In this document: piece by piece, positions 8,102-17,900 of the stretch
Layout: each line of letters starts with the position of its first letter
Position numbering within the stretch: the stretch's first letter is position 1
Assembly (NCBI GenBank): GCA_024640305.1
Contig: JAHEFG010000010.1
Coordinates: 1 to 64,000 of the forward strand
DNA length: 64,000 nucleotides
Origin: Gammaproteobacteria bacterium
GTDB lineage: Bacteria; Pseudomonadota; Gammaproteobacteria; Steroidobacterales; Woeseiaceae
Reading direction: 5' to 3'
Position numbers and translations under genes: made by a program
The notes under the pieces: model-generated
Seen by the model: only the letters and a program-made list of their open reading frames with translations
Told to the model about the DNA's origin: nothing
Databases searched by the model: none

Positions 8102-9481
8102 TCAGAAAAAATCGGCCGAAAAACCGACCGTCAAATTAACCGCCGGTTGTTGCACTAAATAGGTGCTGTCGCTTAATTGCAGGTCGGCATCGCTTACCGG
8201 CAGAGTCGCAATCACGCCTATTTGCGTGCGGAAGCGCCAGCGCTGTTCGTCTCCGGCAGAATTAAAGCGCAGCCCGGCGCTCATCGTCACGGCGGCTCGT
8301 CCGACGCTTTGCGAAGTTTCTCCTCTCAGCCTGCCGTCGCCAACCAGCTTTTCCGTACGCCAACCTGCACCAGCACTCGTGTAAAAACTCAGCCAGTTGC
8401 CAGCGTCGGTCAATGGGCGTTCCAACTCCAGGCCGACGTCGAACTGCCGGGTTCGAACAAAGATGCTGTTGTCATTCTCGTACTGAGGCTCGCCAAGCGC
8501 GACAGCGGCGATAACGAATTCACGCCAACGGGAGTCGGCGGCGGTAAGAAAACGCCCGCGGTAGCGGCTCGTAATCCTCGCCTGCACATCGGGCAACAGG
8601 AAGTCGAGCGCCAGGCCCCATCGCGAATACCCGGCTCCCTGACCGGCCTGTCGACGACCGGTTGACACCAGCCGCAACTGACCGTAGGAGGCATCATTGT
8701 TAATTTGCTGTACGGTTTCGATCACCAGCGCACCGAAGCGAGCACCGACGACAACAGCCAGGTCGTCTTCTGCCGCAGCGGTTTCACGCAACACGACGCT
8801 GTCGTAACCAGATCGCCAGTCCCTGCGCAGCCCGAACCAGATATCGACGGACGACCGGCTCGCCACTGCGAGCGCTGTTGCCGATGTGTCCCACTGTCCA
8901 CCACTCGTTATGAGCGACGCCGCCCGCAGCCAATAGCCCATCTGCCAATTGTTGAGCCGCTGCAGCCTGGCCGCAGGCGCAAATGCCCGATAGAAATTCG
9001 CGTTTATCCAGCCGGTCACGTCGGTGCTGTCTTCGTCTATGTAGGGAAAATCCTCGACATCGCTATCGATGATGCGATGGAAACCGTTTTGAATGCGTTC
9101 CCCTGCGAACCTGCCGACACTGCGAACGCCGAACCCCGCGACGACTTTGTCGACTCGATCTTCCGCTACTTTCGCAAACAGTTCATGACCCAATGACGCC
9201 GACATTTGATCCACGCGCGCCGGTACGCCCTCGAGGGTAAGGATGCTGTGATCAAGAACCGCGGACCACTTCGTCGATAACCGGGCTGAAAAAATCAGTT
9301 GTTGCGTACGAAGGTCGTCGATCTCACCGCCACGGCCGAAAAAATCATTGCCGAATGTAAATTCGTAATCGCGCTCATGAAAGGGCGGCAGTTGCGGCGC
9401 CAGCCCGGGAATCTCGCCGGCGATACACGGAGAAGTCGCGAGCGCGACAAGTATCGCCACAATGCGCCATGGCGTATGCAC
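8102..9481 (-). CDS. Outer-membrane barrel protein of unknown function, 459 residues
   Basis: Signal peptide (RIVAILVALATSPCIAG) then a long beta-rich protein ending NLTVGFSADFF, with the C-terminal Phe typical of outer-membrane barrels. The N-terminus FTFGNDFFGRGGEIDDLRTQQ vaguely recalls LpxR-type lipid A deacylases (DUF2219), which begin with an N-D-x-F segment; I could not confirm catalytic residues, so this is only a hint. The start is GTG 9481, three bases after the stop of the SYLF gene, without an obvious ribosome binding site. This suggests coupled translation with that gene. Probably in one operon with the MipA and SYLF genes upstream. Confidence 0.7.
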   Translation of the reverse strand: MHTPWRIVAILVALATSPCIAGEIPGLAPQLPPFHERDYEFTFGNDFFGRGGEIDDLRTQQLIFSARLSTKWSAVLDHSILTLEGVPARVDQMSASLGHELFAKVAEDRVDKVVAGFGVRSVGRFAGERIQNGFHRIIDSDVEDFPYIDEDSTDVTGWINANFYRAFAPAARLQRLNNWQMGYWLRAASLITSGGQWDTSATALAVASRSSVDIWFGLRRDWRSGYDSVVLRETAAAEDDLAVVVGARFGALVIETVQQINNDASYGQLRLVSTGRRQAGQGAGYSRWGLALDFLLPDVQARITSRYRGRFLTAADSRWREFVIAAVALGEPQYENDNSIFVRTRQFDVGLELERPLTDAGNWLSFYTSAGAGWRTEKLVGDGRLRGETSQSVGRAAVTMSAGLRFNSAGDEQRWRFRTQIGVIATLPVSDADLQLSDSTYLVQQPAVNLTVGFSADFF

Positions 9482-9484
9482 TGT

Positions 9485-10030
9485 CTATTCGTCTGACAAT
9501 GGCTTGTATTTAAACTTCGCGCCCGACACCGTAAATTCTGCCATGAGGCCAAACCGCGTCATGGTTACGATTGCAACACCATCGTTGTATGCAGGTGTTC
9601 CGGCTATGCCGGCTGTTGCGACCGCCAGGCCGGCCTGGCCCATGAATTGAATATCGCCAGACTGAAAATATTTCAGTGCCTGCTCATCCTTGAAAAAAAT
9701 AATCATGCTGAAGTTGCGTGCGCCCGCCTGTATGCCGGACGTGAACTGCCAGTACTTGCTCGCACCAATCGTCTGGTCGCCCTGGATCACGACACCTTTA
9801 CCGTACGCACCGCCAAGACCAAAACCGACTCGTGTAACGGATGGAAAAATTGCAAAGCCATGAGCCTGATCAAAATAGGCCTGGGTGCGAGGTATGCGCT
9901 CGCGAAACTTGCGTAACGCGTTCTGCGCCTTAACTTCGCTCGAATTACCGGGGTCTACTTGCCAATCCGACATGGCCGCCTGCCCGGCGAACAGGAGTCC
10001 CGCCATTGCGAACACCACCAATCGCTTCAT
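9485..10030 (-). CDS. SYLF-domain (Ysc84-like) exported protein
   Basis: Predicted exported protein of 181 residues: signal peptide (RLVVFAMAGLLFAGQAAM), then a SYLF/Ysc84 domain with FAIFPSVTRVGFGLGGAYGK, GASKYWQFTSGIQAGARNFS and FKDEQALKYFQSG, covering nearly the whole mature part. SYLF domains bind phosphoinositides in eukaryotes; bacterial members are periplasmic or outer-membrane associated and poorly understood. ATG 10030 overlaps the TGA of the MipA gene by four bases (ATGA) and has GGAG eight bases upstream, so it is preferred over GTG 10039. Tight coupling to a MipA fusion and to the barrel gene at 9481 suggests that the three act together in the outer membrane. Confidence 0.88.
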   Translation of the reverse strand: MKRLVVFAMAGLLFAGQAAMSDWQVDPGNSSEVKAQNALRKFRERIPRTQAYFDQAHGFAIFPSVTRVGFGLGGAYGKGVVIQGDQTIGASKYWQFTSGIQAGARNFSMIIFFKDEQALKYFQSGDIQFMGQAGLAVATAGIAGTPAYNDGVAIVTMTRFGLMAEFTVSGAKFKYKPLSDE

Positions 10031-11436
10031 TGCTTGCACTCCATGTGGGCAGTGAGCCAGTCCGCTCCGCCGGCAACGTCGCCGAGAAGATCAGACGTCG
10101 CGAAAATACCGGAGCGGTGCACGATGGTCAGTCCTGCGTAACAATTTTGTAACCACCCCGCCCGCGACACTTTGCGCAGCGGAAAGTCCACGGTCATTTC
10201 GAGGTAGTTCAGGAAGTGCGCTGTGTTGGCGCCTTTGGCCTCTTGCTTGCGCTGCTCGGCGATCGGTACCTTCTGTGCATAAGACGCGCCAAAGCCGAAC
10301 CCCCAGCGAAACGCTTCGTCACCGCTCCAGGGTGAGTAGCCCTTGCCCATCGCCATAATGTAAGCGGCGTAACTCGAAAAATTACCATTACCCTCAGCGC
10401 TCTCGAAATGGCGAAATACCGCAAGCCGGCCGAGGAATTCGACGCGCTCTCCGGTAGAGAGTAGTTTGCTAAGTGTAATGCCGGCAATGTTTGTATCGGC
10501 GATCTCACTTTTGCTGAAATCGCCCTGGTCGATTTCACTGACGATGTTACCGGAGGCCTGGTAACCGTAGTTGACACGCCACGACCATTCGCCGGCACGC
10601 TCGGCGTCAACGATATAGTCGGGTTTGCGGGCATTGCCGAACAGGTAGGTTCCACCGACGAAGACACTGGAGAAACTGTCCTCCTCGACCAGGGGGCTGT
10701 CGGTAATGGCCGAATCCGCGCCGCCGAATGCGACATTGCCGAACCAGACGATCCTGTCAGTCGCTTGCCACGCAGCATTCACCCCGAAACTTATCCATCG
10801 GGCTGAGCCAGGCGCGTACGCAGGCCGCTCAACGGTAGCTTCGGACTCAGAGACACCGAAATAGTAATCGGTGAGGCTTTTGTTCTGCCAGGTCCAGCCG
10901 ATAAACGGCGAGATCGACCATGGTCCGGCCTCCATTCGATAGCGATACGACGCACGAACCTCATTGCCATTGTGGTGGCCCAGCATGTCGGTCACCCAGT
11001 CGAGTTTGAGCTCTCCCCAGTTCTGTTTGATTCCCAGCTCTATGCCCGCATCCAGTGTCTGCCTGCGGGGTTTGAGGCCTTCGTAGTAGGCGTTGCTGTC
11101 GGGATCGAGATTCTGGAACCGGTAGCGGGAATAGAGATTTATCTCGAAAGCATCACTGCGCATCAGGTGCAGTCCGGCTGATGTCCCGCGCGCAAACAGG
11201 TACTCGCCTTCATATAGGTAGAGGGGTACCAGGTCGAGTTGCCGCTGATCTTCGTTAGTGCTCGCCAGGTACGGGTTTTGACCCATTCGCAAACCACCAC
11301 CGAGCGCGGCAGAACCCGGCGGAGCAAAGCTGAACGGGATTTCAGCTACTTCCTGCGCGCGTATATTGTCCCGAGCCGCCAGTATCAGTAATACAAGCAG
11401 CAGCACCTCACGCCATTGATTAAGTTGCTTCTGCAT
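10027..11436 (-). CDS. MipA/OmpV barrel with an extra Cys-containing C-terminal domain
   Basis: Outer-membrane protein of 469 residues. The signal peptide starts at MQKQLNQWREVLLLVLLILA. The MipA/OmpV part (to about residue 270) contains LGGGLRMGQNPYLAS, YYFGVSESEATVERPAYAPG and DRIVWFGNVAFGG. The segment DYYFGVSESEATV closely parallels YYFGVAQNEATV in the other MipA protein at 5646. The last 200 residues form a different domain: FGFGASYAQKVPIAEQRKQE, FLNYLEMTVDFPL, then LQNCYAGLTIVHRSGIFATS and a final MECKQ, with two cysteines that could pair. I recall similar C-terminal domains as separate uncharacterised gammaproteobacterial proteins, but cannot name the family. The start 11436 is chosen for the signal peptide. 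It is first gene of the minus-strand cluster. Confidence 0.78.
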   Translation of the reverse strand: MQKQLNQWREVLLLVLLILAARDNIRAQEVAEIPFSFAPPGSAALGGGLRMGQNPYLASTNEDQRQLDLVPLYLYEGEYLFARGTSAGLHLMRSDAFEINLYSRYRFQNLDPDSNAYYEGLKPRRQTLDAGIELGIKQNWGELKLDWVTDMLGHHNGNEVRASYRYRMEAGPWSISPFIGWTWQNKSLTDYYFGVSESEATVERPAYAPGSARWISFGVNAAWQATDRIVWFGNVAFGGADSAITDSPLVEEDSFSSVFVGGTYLFGNARKPDYIVDAERAGEWSWRVNYGYQASGNIVSEIDQGDFSKSEIADTNIAGITLSKLLSTGERVEFLGRLAVFRHFESAEGNGNFSSYAAYIMAMGKGYSPWSGDEAFRWGFGFGASYAQKVPIAEQRKQEAKGANTAHFLNYLEMTVDFPLRKVSRAGWLQNCYAGLTIVHRSGIFATSDLLGDVAGGADWLTAHMECKQ

Positions 11437-11597
11437 CTTCGCGTGGGTCGTGATCTCAGGTTGCTTGAAAGTTTGTCGCGATGCACCAGCACACAATACT
11501 AACCTGCTGACTTTCACCGGACAATGCAATAGATGTAACATCTTGTGTCATAACCGCCCATTATGCTCGTATCACACTTTGCAACGGAGCTCTCGCC

Positions 11598-12326
11598 ATG
11601 CGTTATCTGAATCGCCTCCTTTCCACAACATTATTCTTCTTTGCCAGCACGGTACTGTTCGCAGATTCGATTGAATTGTCCGACGGTAGCGTTCTCGAGG
11701 GTACCTTTGTCGGCAGTAGCAATGGCATCGTCATGTTCAATACCGGCGACGAGATTGAAGCGTTTCCCGAGAATGAGGTTGTCGGCATATTCTTTAGCAG
11801 CGGCGTTGAATCGGCTGCGGCCATGGCGGCAGAAACTCAGCCCGTCATCACCGTTGTGGCCGGCACGCGCCTGGTCATTCGCACGGTGGAAACGGTTGAT
11901 ACGCGCCAGCACGGTGCAGGCCACCGGTTTCGCGGCCAACTCGAGGGTGCCATTGTCGTGGACGGCGTTACAGTGGCGCCCCGCGGCACGATCATGTACG
12001 GCGTCATATCAGCAGCCAGTCAGGCTGGCCGGGTCGCCGGATCCGCGCAGCTGACCATGGAATTCACCGATATCATGCTTGACGACCAGCTGTATCCGAT
12101 CGCGACCTCGGCGCTCAAATCGCAGACGGCAAACGAAGCCGGCCGTACAGTTGGACGATCCGCGAGAGCAGCAGCAATCGGCGGCCTGATCGACGGCAAG
12201 AGCGGCGCCAGAACCGGGGCAAAAGTTGGTGCCGGAGCTGCGATCCTGACCTCAGGTGCCAGCATCAATGTACCGCGCGGCACGATCATCGAGACGACCT
12301 TGCGTACGCCACTGGTTATTCAGTAG
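11598..12326 (+). CDS. Exported protein with N-terminal Sm-like segment, function unknown
   Basis: Signal peptide (LLSTTLFFFASTVLFAD) followed by IELSDGSVLEGTFVGSSNG, a short beta segment of the kind seen at the start of DUF481 proteins. The middle has a beta-rich part (FRGQLEGAIVVDGVTVAPRG) and the C-terminal part is Gly/Ala-rich (AAAIGGLIDGKSGARTGAKVGAGAAIL), like glycine-zipper membrane segments. GGAG seven bases upstream of ATG 11598 supports the start. It lies about 100 bases before a DUF481 gene on the same strand that shares the N-terminal segment. No specific function can be assigned. Confidence 0.72.
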   Translation: MRYLNRLLSTTLFFFASTVLFADSIELSDGSVLEGTFVGSSNGIVMFNTGDEIEAFPENEVVGIFFSSGVESAAAMAAETQPVITVVAGTRLVIRTVETVDTRQHGAGHRFRGQLEGAIVVDGVTVAPRGTIMYGVISAASQAGRVAGSAQLTMEFTDIMLDDQLYPIATSALKSQTANEAGRTVGRSARAAAIGGLIDGKSGARTGAKVGAGAAILTSGASINVPRGTIIETTLRTPLVIQ

Positions 12327-12427
12327 CTTCCGAATCCGCTCGCTTCAACTACCAGTCCACCTGGTGTATGGGGCTTGCCAAATCGTCGCCCGTGCGACCT
12401 CGATAAACTCACTGCGATTGAGATTCC

Positions 12428-13465
12428 ATGCATAGAAAACAATCAAGCAATTTATTGGCGGCTACCCTGCTGTGTGTCCTGCTGCCTTTGGCCGCGCAAG
12501 CGAAGAAGACCGATGTCGTCGTTTTGGTCAACGGCGATTCGATAACCGGCGAAATCAAAACGCTTGAGTTCGGGGCGCTCCGCTACAGCACTGATTCGAT
12601 GGGTACGGTCAGTATAGACTGGGAAGAAATCGTCGGCGTTACAAGTAACCAGGACCTGCAGATAGAGCTCACCGACGGCACACGTTATTTTGGCGTTCTG
12701 TTGCCCTCGGAAGGCGACTACAAAGTCCGTGTTCAAACGTCCAGCAATGAATTCGTTTTCGCCGCCCAGCAGATTGTTCGTATTACCCCGATCGAAACCG
12801 GTGAGCGGTTTTTGGAGAGACTCGATGGCTCCTTCACATTTGGATTGCAGACACAAAAATCCAGTGAAGTGACCACTTCAAACCTCGCCTCCGACATCAG
12901 TTATCGAACTCGCAAGTACCTGGTTGGCATGCGTCTTAATTCATCAGTGACCGAGCAACCTACAGAACCCACCAAGGCACGACAGGGTATCAGTCTCAAT
13001 TATCAGCGCTTCCGTGCAAATCGCTGGTTCACGGACTGGTTCACAGGCTGGGAGAAAAACGACGAGCTCGGCGTCTCCGGACGTGTTTCGGTCGGTGGCG
13101 CATTGGGCCGATACGTGACCCAAACTAACAAAAGCCAATTTTCATTGGCGGCCGGCGTGCAGGCAGCAGAAACCCGTTATGTAGGCGAGGACGATACGTC
13201 CCGGGAAGCAGAAGGTCGCATCGAGATTCGGTACCAACGCCGCAATCTGGTTCCCGAATCGTCGCTGACATTAACGTCCACAATTTATCCGTTGCTTGAA
13301 GACTTCAGCCAGTATCGCGCGGAGACAAACCTGTCGTTACGACGAGAAGTGTTTGAAGATCTGTTCCTCGAGCTCGGCATCGGTCATTCCTACATCAGCG
13401 TTCCGCCAACCGGGGCGGAAAAAGCAGACTATATCCTCAATACCTCGGTTGGCTACTCTTTCTAA
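12428..13465 (+). CDS. DUF481-family outer-membrane protein
   Basis: Signal peptide (LLAATLLCVLLPLAAQAK), an N-terminal segment VVLVNGDSITGEIKTLEFG and VSIDWEEIVGVTSNQDLQIE that resembles a small Sm-like beta domain, then a beta-barrel of the DUF481 family from about residue 130 (LDGSFTFGLQTQKSSEVTTS, YLVGMRLNSSV). The C-terminus DYILNTSVGYSF ends in Phe, typical for BAM substrates. DUF481 proteins are putative salt-induced outer-membrane proteins of unknown transport role. Same strand as the gene at 11598 and possibly co-transcribed. Its stop is 12 bases from the end of the convergent DUF4136 gene. Confidence 0.85.
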   Translation: MHRKQSSNLLAATLLCVLLPLAAQAKKTDVVVLVNGDSITGEIKTLEFGALRYSTDSMGTVSIDWEEIVGVTSNQDLQIELTDGTRYFGVLLPSEGDYKVRVQTSSNEFVFAAQQIVRITPIETGERFLERLDGSFTFGLQTQKSSEVTTSNLASDISYRTRKYLVGMRLNSSVTEQPTEPTKARQGISLNYQRFRANRWFTDWFTGWEKNDELGVSGRVSVGGALGRYVTQTNKSQFSLAAGVQAAETRYVGEDDTSREAEGRIEIRYQRRNLVPESSLTLTSTIYPLLEDFSQYRAETNLSLRREVFEDLFLELGIGHSYISVPPTGAEKADYILNTSVGYSF

Positions 13466-13477
13466 CCGGCCGCACTG

Positions 13478-14059
13478 CTATTGGGGAGGAAAGCCCTCAA
13501 GAATTGCGTCGACTGCCGCCTGTACGGTTTCGTCCAGCTTCTTACGGTCTGATTCCGTTATTGATTTGGTAGCAACGGCGTGAAACACGGGGCGGTGCTC
13601 GGACGCATCAAAAACATCCAGCGCGAGCATGCCTTTCTGATATTGCCTCACGGTCGTTTCGGTACCCATACCGTAATACGGTCCGCCCCAGCCCCAGCCA
13701 CGCGGATAGCCGTAACCAGAGTAGGTCGCAGGATAGGAGTCAACTCTGATTTCCTCCCGCGAACCCACCGTAAACGATAGAACGAAGTCTGCCGCTTCTG
13801 ACGCGCCTGCCTTGCTAAATCCGCGCGTAACCATTCCGTCCTCTATGGCTTGCATAATCCGCGTCTCGAGTAGCGGATTTGGAATTCGATTCGTCTCGCC
13901 AATGATCATTGGGTGTTCCGAAATCCAGGCAAAAGTTTTGTAGCCGCTGAAATCATGCCCGGGATCATGGTCGTAAGTTGCCTTGAAGCCTGAAGCACAT
14001 CCGCTCAGGGCAAGAATGCTGAGCACCATCGTTAACAGGCGGGTTTTTCGTGTAAACAT
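13478..14059 (-). CDS. DUF4136-family lipoprotein
   Basis: Lipoprotein of 193 residues, lipobox LSGC (Cys21). The mature part begins FKATYDHDPGHDFSGYKTFAW, the hallmark of DUF4136 (a Y-D-x-x-x-D-F-x-x-Y-K-T-F-x-W pattern). A Gly/Tyr/Trp-rich stretch (GYGYPRGWGWGGPYYGMG) sits in the middle and the end has a conserved ITESDRKKLDETVQAAVDAIL helix. The function of the family is unknown. GGAG lies nine bases before ATG 14059. It is divergent from the DUF3313 lipoprotein at 14224, with 164 bases between the starts. Confidence 0.88.
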   Translation of the reverse strand: MFTRKTRLLTMVLSILALSGCASGFKATYDHDPGHDFSGYKTFAWISEHPMIIGETNRIPNPLLETRIMQAIEDGMVTRGFSKAGASEAADFVLSFTVGSREEIRVDSYPATYSGYGYPRGWGWGGPYYGMGTETTVRQYQKGMLALDVFDASEHRPVFHAVATKSITESDRKKLDETVQAAVDAILEGFPPQ

Positions 14060-14223
14060 TTTTGACTTCTCCGGTACTGGCGTTTGTTGTGACTTCTTAA
14101 CGTCGCTGTTTTCAAGACTATAATCTGTGCGGCCATACTATAGGATACTTGTTGATCTGGTACCATCAAAACGGATTCCGCGTGTTTGCGGTGTGCACAT
14201 AATTGAGATAATTCGGAGTTGAA

Positions 14224-14925
14224 ATGAACAAGACGCGAAGCACAGCGCTGCTGGCGCTGATAGTAGTTTTGGCGGCGTGTACGTCGACGCCACAGTTCCA
14301 AAGCGGTCCTGACGCCGAAGTCACTCACGATGGTCTGACGCGACTGGACAAGACTGTCATGGACACGGCTTGGGCCAGAAGAGATATTGATTTATCCGCT
14401 TATTCCAAAATTATATTAGACCCGGTCGGGATCGAGTACCGACCAGTAAAGGGCGCTTACAGCGGCCGTGCTGGAAAGAGCTCCTCTTCCAGAATCTCAT
14501 CCTCCCGGTCCGAGTTTCAGCTCGATGACGCAACCAAAGCGAAATTTGCACAAGAGATCGGTACAGCCTTCGCCGAAGAAATGGCGCGCAGCAGCATGTA
14601 TACGATCGTCGATCAACCCGGCCCTGACGTATTAACAGTGCGAGCGGGGCTGCTTGATGTCGTCTCTCGCGTGCCGCCGGAGCCCTTAGGCAGTAGCGAG
14701 ATATTCATCGACCGCGTCGGCGATGCCACCCTTGTCCTCGAGCTGAGAGACTCAATGAGCGGTGCAATATTTGCCCGGGCGGTAGATCGTAGAGCGGCCG
14801 AATCCGGCGTTGGCGAATTGACGCCATCGAACTCGGTGAGAAACGCCGTGGAAGTTCGTCGCCTCGGCCGCAAGTGGGCAGGCCTCGTTCGCAAAGGCCT
14901 GGAAACGCTGATCAGTAAGGACTAA
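14224..14925 (+). CDS. DUF3313-family lipoprotein (copy 1)
   Basis: Lipoprotein of 233 residues with lipobox LAAC (Cys19). The DUF3313 core is recognised in HDGLTRLDKTVMDTAWARRD, IILDPVGIEYRPVKG and PGPDVLTVRAGLLDVVSRVP. A Ser-rich insert (SGRAGKSSSSRISSSRSEF) follows the YRPVK motif. GGAG five bases before ATG 14224 supports the start. The protein at 19133 on the other strand is a clear paralogue. It is followed 32 bases later by the large AsmA gene. Function unknown; such lipoproteins are often listed as possible components of envelope assembly. Confidence 0.85.
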   Translation: MNKTRSTALLALIVVLAACTSTPQFQSGPDAEVTHDGLTRLDKTVMDTAWARRDIDLSAYSKIILDPVGIEYRPVKGAYSGRAGKSSSSRISSSRSEFQLDDATKAKFAQEIGTAFAEEMARSSMYTIVDQPGPDVLTVRAGLLDVVSRVPPEPLGSSEIFIDRVGDATLVLELRDSMSGAIFARAVDRRAAESGVGELTPSNSVRNAVEVRRLGRKWAGLVRKGLETLISKD

Positions 14926-14957
14926 CACAGCCCAAAGTCCTGGAGGATTCACAATCT

Positions 14958-17900
14958 ATGGGCGCTCGTCCCGGAAAGCACCAGCACAACAGGTTGTTTT
15001 GGTCGCTATTTTTGGGCGCGGCGCTTGTCTGCCTCGGTTTTGCCTGGTTATTCACAGCTAACCTCGGCGTATTCAAACCGCAGCTCGAGCAATGGGTCAG
15101 CCAGACAATCGGTCGACAGTTCTCGATCGACGGGCGGTTGGACATTCACCTCGGACGTACCGTCACGATCAGCGCCGAAGACATTCACGTCCAGAATATC
15201 GGTTGGGCAGAGAATGCAGACATGCTTACGGTCGGTCGGCTGGCCGCACAGGTGGATCTCTGGTCGCTTTACTCCCAACCCATCGTCGTCGATCTTGTCG
15301 ATATTGATGATGTAACGCTCACGCTTGCAGAAAACGAAGCGGGCGAGAAAAATTGGGAGTTTGAGGATGTAACCGGCAGCAGTCAGACCTCAGGGCCTGC
15401 CGAGAGCGCGATTGGCGTGCTGCTCAAAACGCTCGAAGTCGATGCCGCCCGGCTACTTTATGAAAATGCACATCGTCCCGAAGCAATTGATCTTAACGTT
15501 GATCGCTTGCGTCAGCAGCTGCAAGCCAACGGCATGCTCGATGCATCGGTAAGCGCAAGAATTAACGGTCGTGACGTGACAATCGATGGGCAGTTGGGGA
15601 CATGGAACGCTCTGCTGGCCGGCCGCGATGTCACCTTCGACATCGACGGCCAGCTTGATACGATTTCACTACACGCGCGGGGCCACATTGACGATTTGCT
15701 GGCGCCCGGCCGCCCGTCCTTTGAATTCAGTGCAAGCGGCCCTGATATTGCCGAACTTTCTGCCATGCTCGGGCTTGGCCAGGTGGGCGAAGGCGATATC
15801 AACCTTGTGGCTTCTTTGGGCGCTGACGGTAGCGGCCCGGTCAGGCTAAACGCGGATGGCAACCTTGGACAAACCCTGATCAATGCTGTCGGCAGTTTTA
15901 CAGCACTCGATGACCTGGACAACATTGAGGTGGATCTTTCCGCCCGCGGGCCTAATCTCGGACGCATCCTCGCGTACGCCGGTATCGACCAGGTTGGCGA
16001 GGAGTCCTTTGATCTGGCGCTCAAGCTAACTCGTCAAGGCGGTGATTTCAGCCTCGACACAGCCGTCATGAATTTCGGCGATGCGCATATCGAAGCGTCC
16101 GGCAGGTTGCCAAATTTTCCGGGCTTCGATGATGCGAGAGTTAACCTGGAAGTTACCGGGCAGCGCGTCGAGCGATTGTTGAGTCTCGTGAAACTTCCAC
16201 CTGTCGGAACCGGGCCGTTTTTCGCAATGCTTACTATTTCAGATACCGCCGTTGATCGGCCCAATCTGACCACGAGGATTGAAACTGCGCTGGGTACTTT
16301 TGAAGCGCACGGGCCGATCGGGGACGCGCCGGTTTACCGCGGCTCACAATTTGAATTCGACTTGCAGGTTCCCAGTCTCGCACGGCTTGGCGATCTGCTG
16401 AATGTCGGCGGCTTGCCGGAGCAGACCGGCTCGGCATCCGGAACCATTGTGCGCGGAGAGCGCTCCATCGAGTTGCCGTTGCCGGTGACGCTGCAAACCG
16501 CCGGTGTCGTGGCGGCCGTAACAGGCACTGTGAATCTGTCCGACAGCCTCGATGGCAGCGCCCTGCGAGTCAAGGTGGAAGGCGCCGACTTGCATCAAGC
16601 CGCGCAGAACTTCGGCATTGACGCCATGCTGCCTGCGTTGCCGTATGCCGTTTCAGGCGATCTTGGAATCCGGCGCAAAGGCGTCGCACTGCAGAAAATG
16701 GTGGCCGCGATTGGTAGCTCGCAATTTTCGCTTGATGGTAACCTCGGCCGCGTCAAGAACTTCGCCGGAACACGGGTCAGTTTTAAAGGTAGCGGTCCGT
16801 CGCTCGAGGAACTGTTTTCCGGAGTCGATGATGTCGACATTTTCCCGGGCGCCTTCGAAAGCTCGGGTGCCATCGAACTCAGCGAAGACCGAATTTCTAT
16901 CGAAAAATTTATGCTGCGCCGCAAACGCGCACAAGTCACGCTCGATGCGACAATCGGCCTGCCCGTCGCGACGCAGCAAATGCAACTCAAGCTCGACGCT
17001 CGAGGCCCGAATCTCGGCGCCATGTTCAGCGATTTGAAGGGTCTTGAGCCCGCCGCCGCGCCATTCTCCGTCAGCGCTCGCATCCACCGCGATGGCAGCC
17101 GCTGGTCGTTCCAGCCGCTTACAGCGTCGTATGGAGACGCAACGCTCAATGCCAATGGAGCGCTTTCGCTGCAAGAGGAATCGTTTTCGGGACAGCTTTC
17201 CGTTGCGCTTGACGTGCCAAACCTGGCGGATCTCGGCCGTTACAATGAGCGCCGACCGAACGCAATGGCATTGCACTGGAGCGCCACAGTCAGTGGTAAC
17301 CGCGATGAGCTTGTCGCCGATGACCTGATGGCCAGCATTGGCGAAGATACGATATCCGGTCGCATCGCGTATCGGCCGGCTACCGTCCCTGAACTTGAGC
17401 TCGAATTGAGCTCGGATTCTATAACCGTGCTGCCGATATTTGAGCCTGCAGGCGAAGACCCGAACCTGCCACCGACCTTCCAGGACGGTCGCGTAATTCC
17501 TGCTGTTGAGCTGCCTTTTGATGCGCTCAGGAAGATCAACGCAGAGTTCAAATTCGGTTTCGGCAACGTGCAGCGCAACAAACTTAATGCGCGTGATGTT
17601 CGGGTCGTCGGCAATCTTCGCGACGGCGCCTTGAACATCGAGACATTCAACCTCAATTTCGACGACGGTTACCTGACTGCCGGCGGCGCCCTTTCACCCG
17701 ATGGAGGCGGTCAACTTTCTCTGCAACTCAATGCACGCAAGCTCAAACTTGCGCGGTCCAGCGGGGTGCCGATGCACACTGATATTGACCTGGATTTGTT
17801 GGCAACCGGCTCGGATCTCCGACAGCTAGCAGCGACCTCGAACGGCATTTTCGTTTTCAGTGGCGCTGGTGGCCAATTGGAAAACCAGCGTTTCGCAACG

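Noticed and set aside
8102-9481. Firm call as LpxR-type lipid A deacylase
   Set aside because: Only the N-D-x-F start is reminiscent; catalytic residues were not found by eye.
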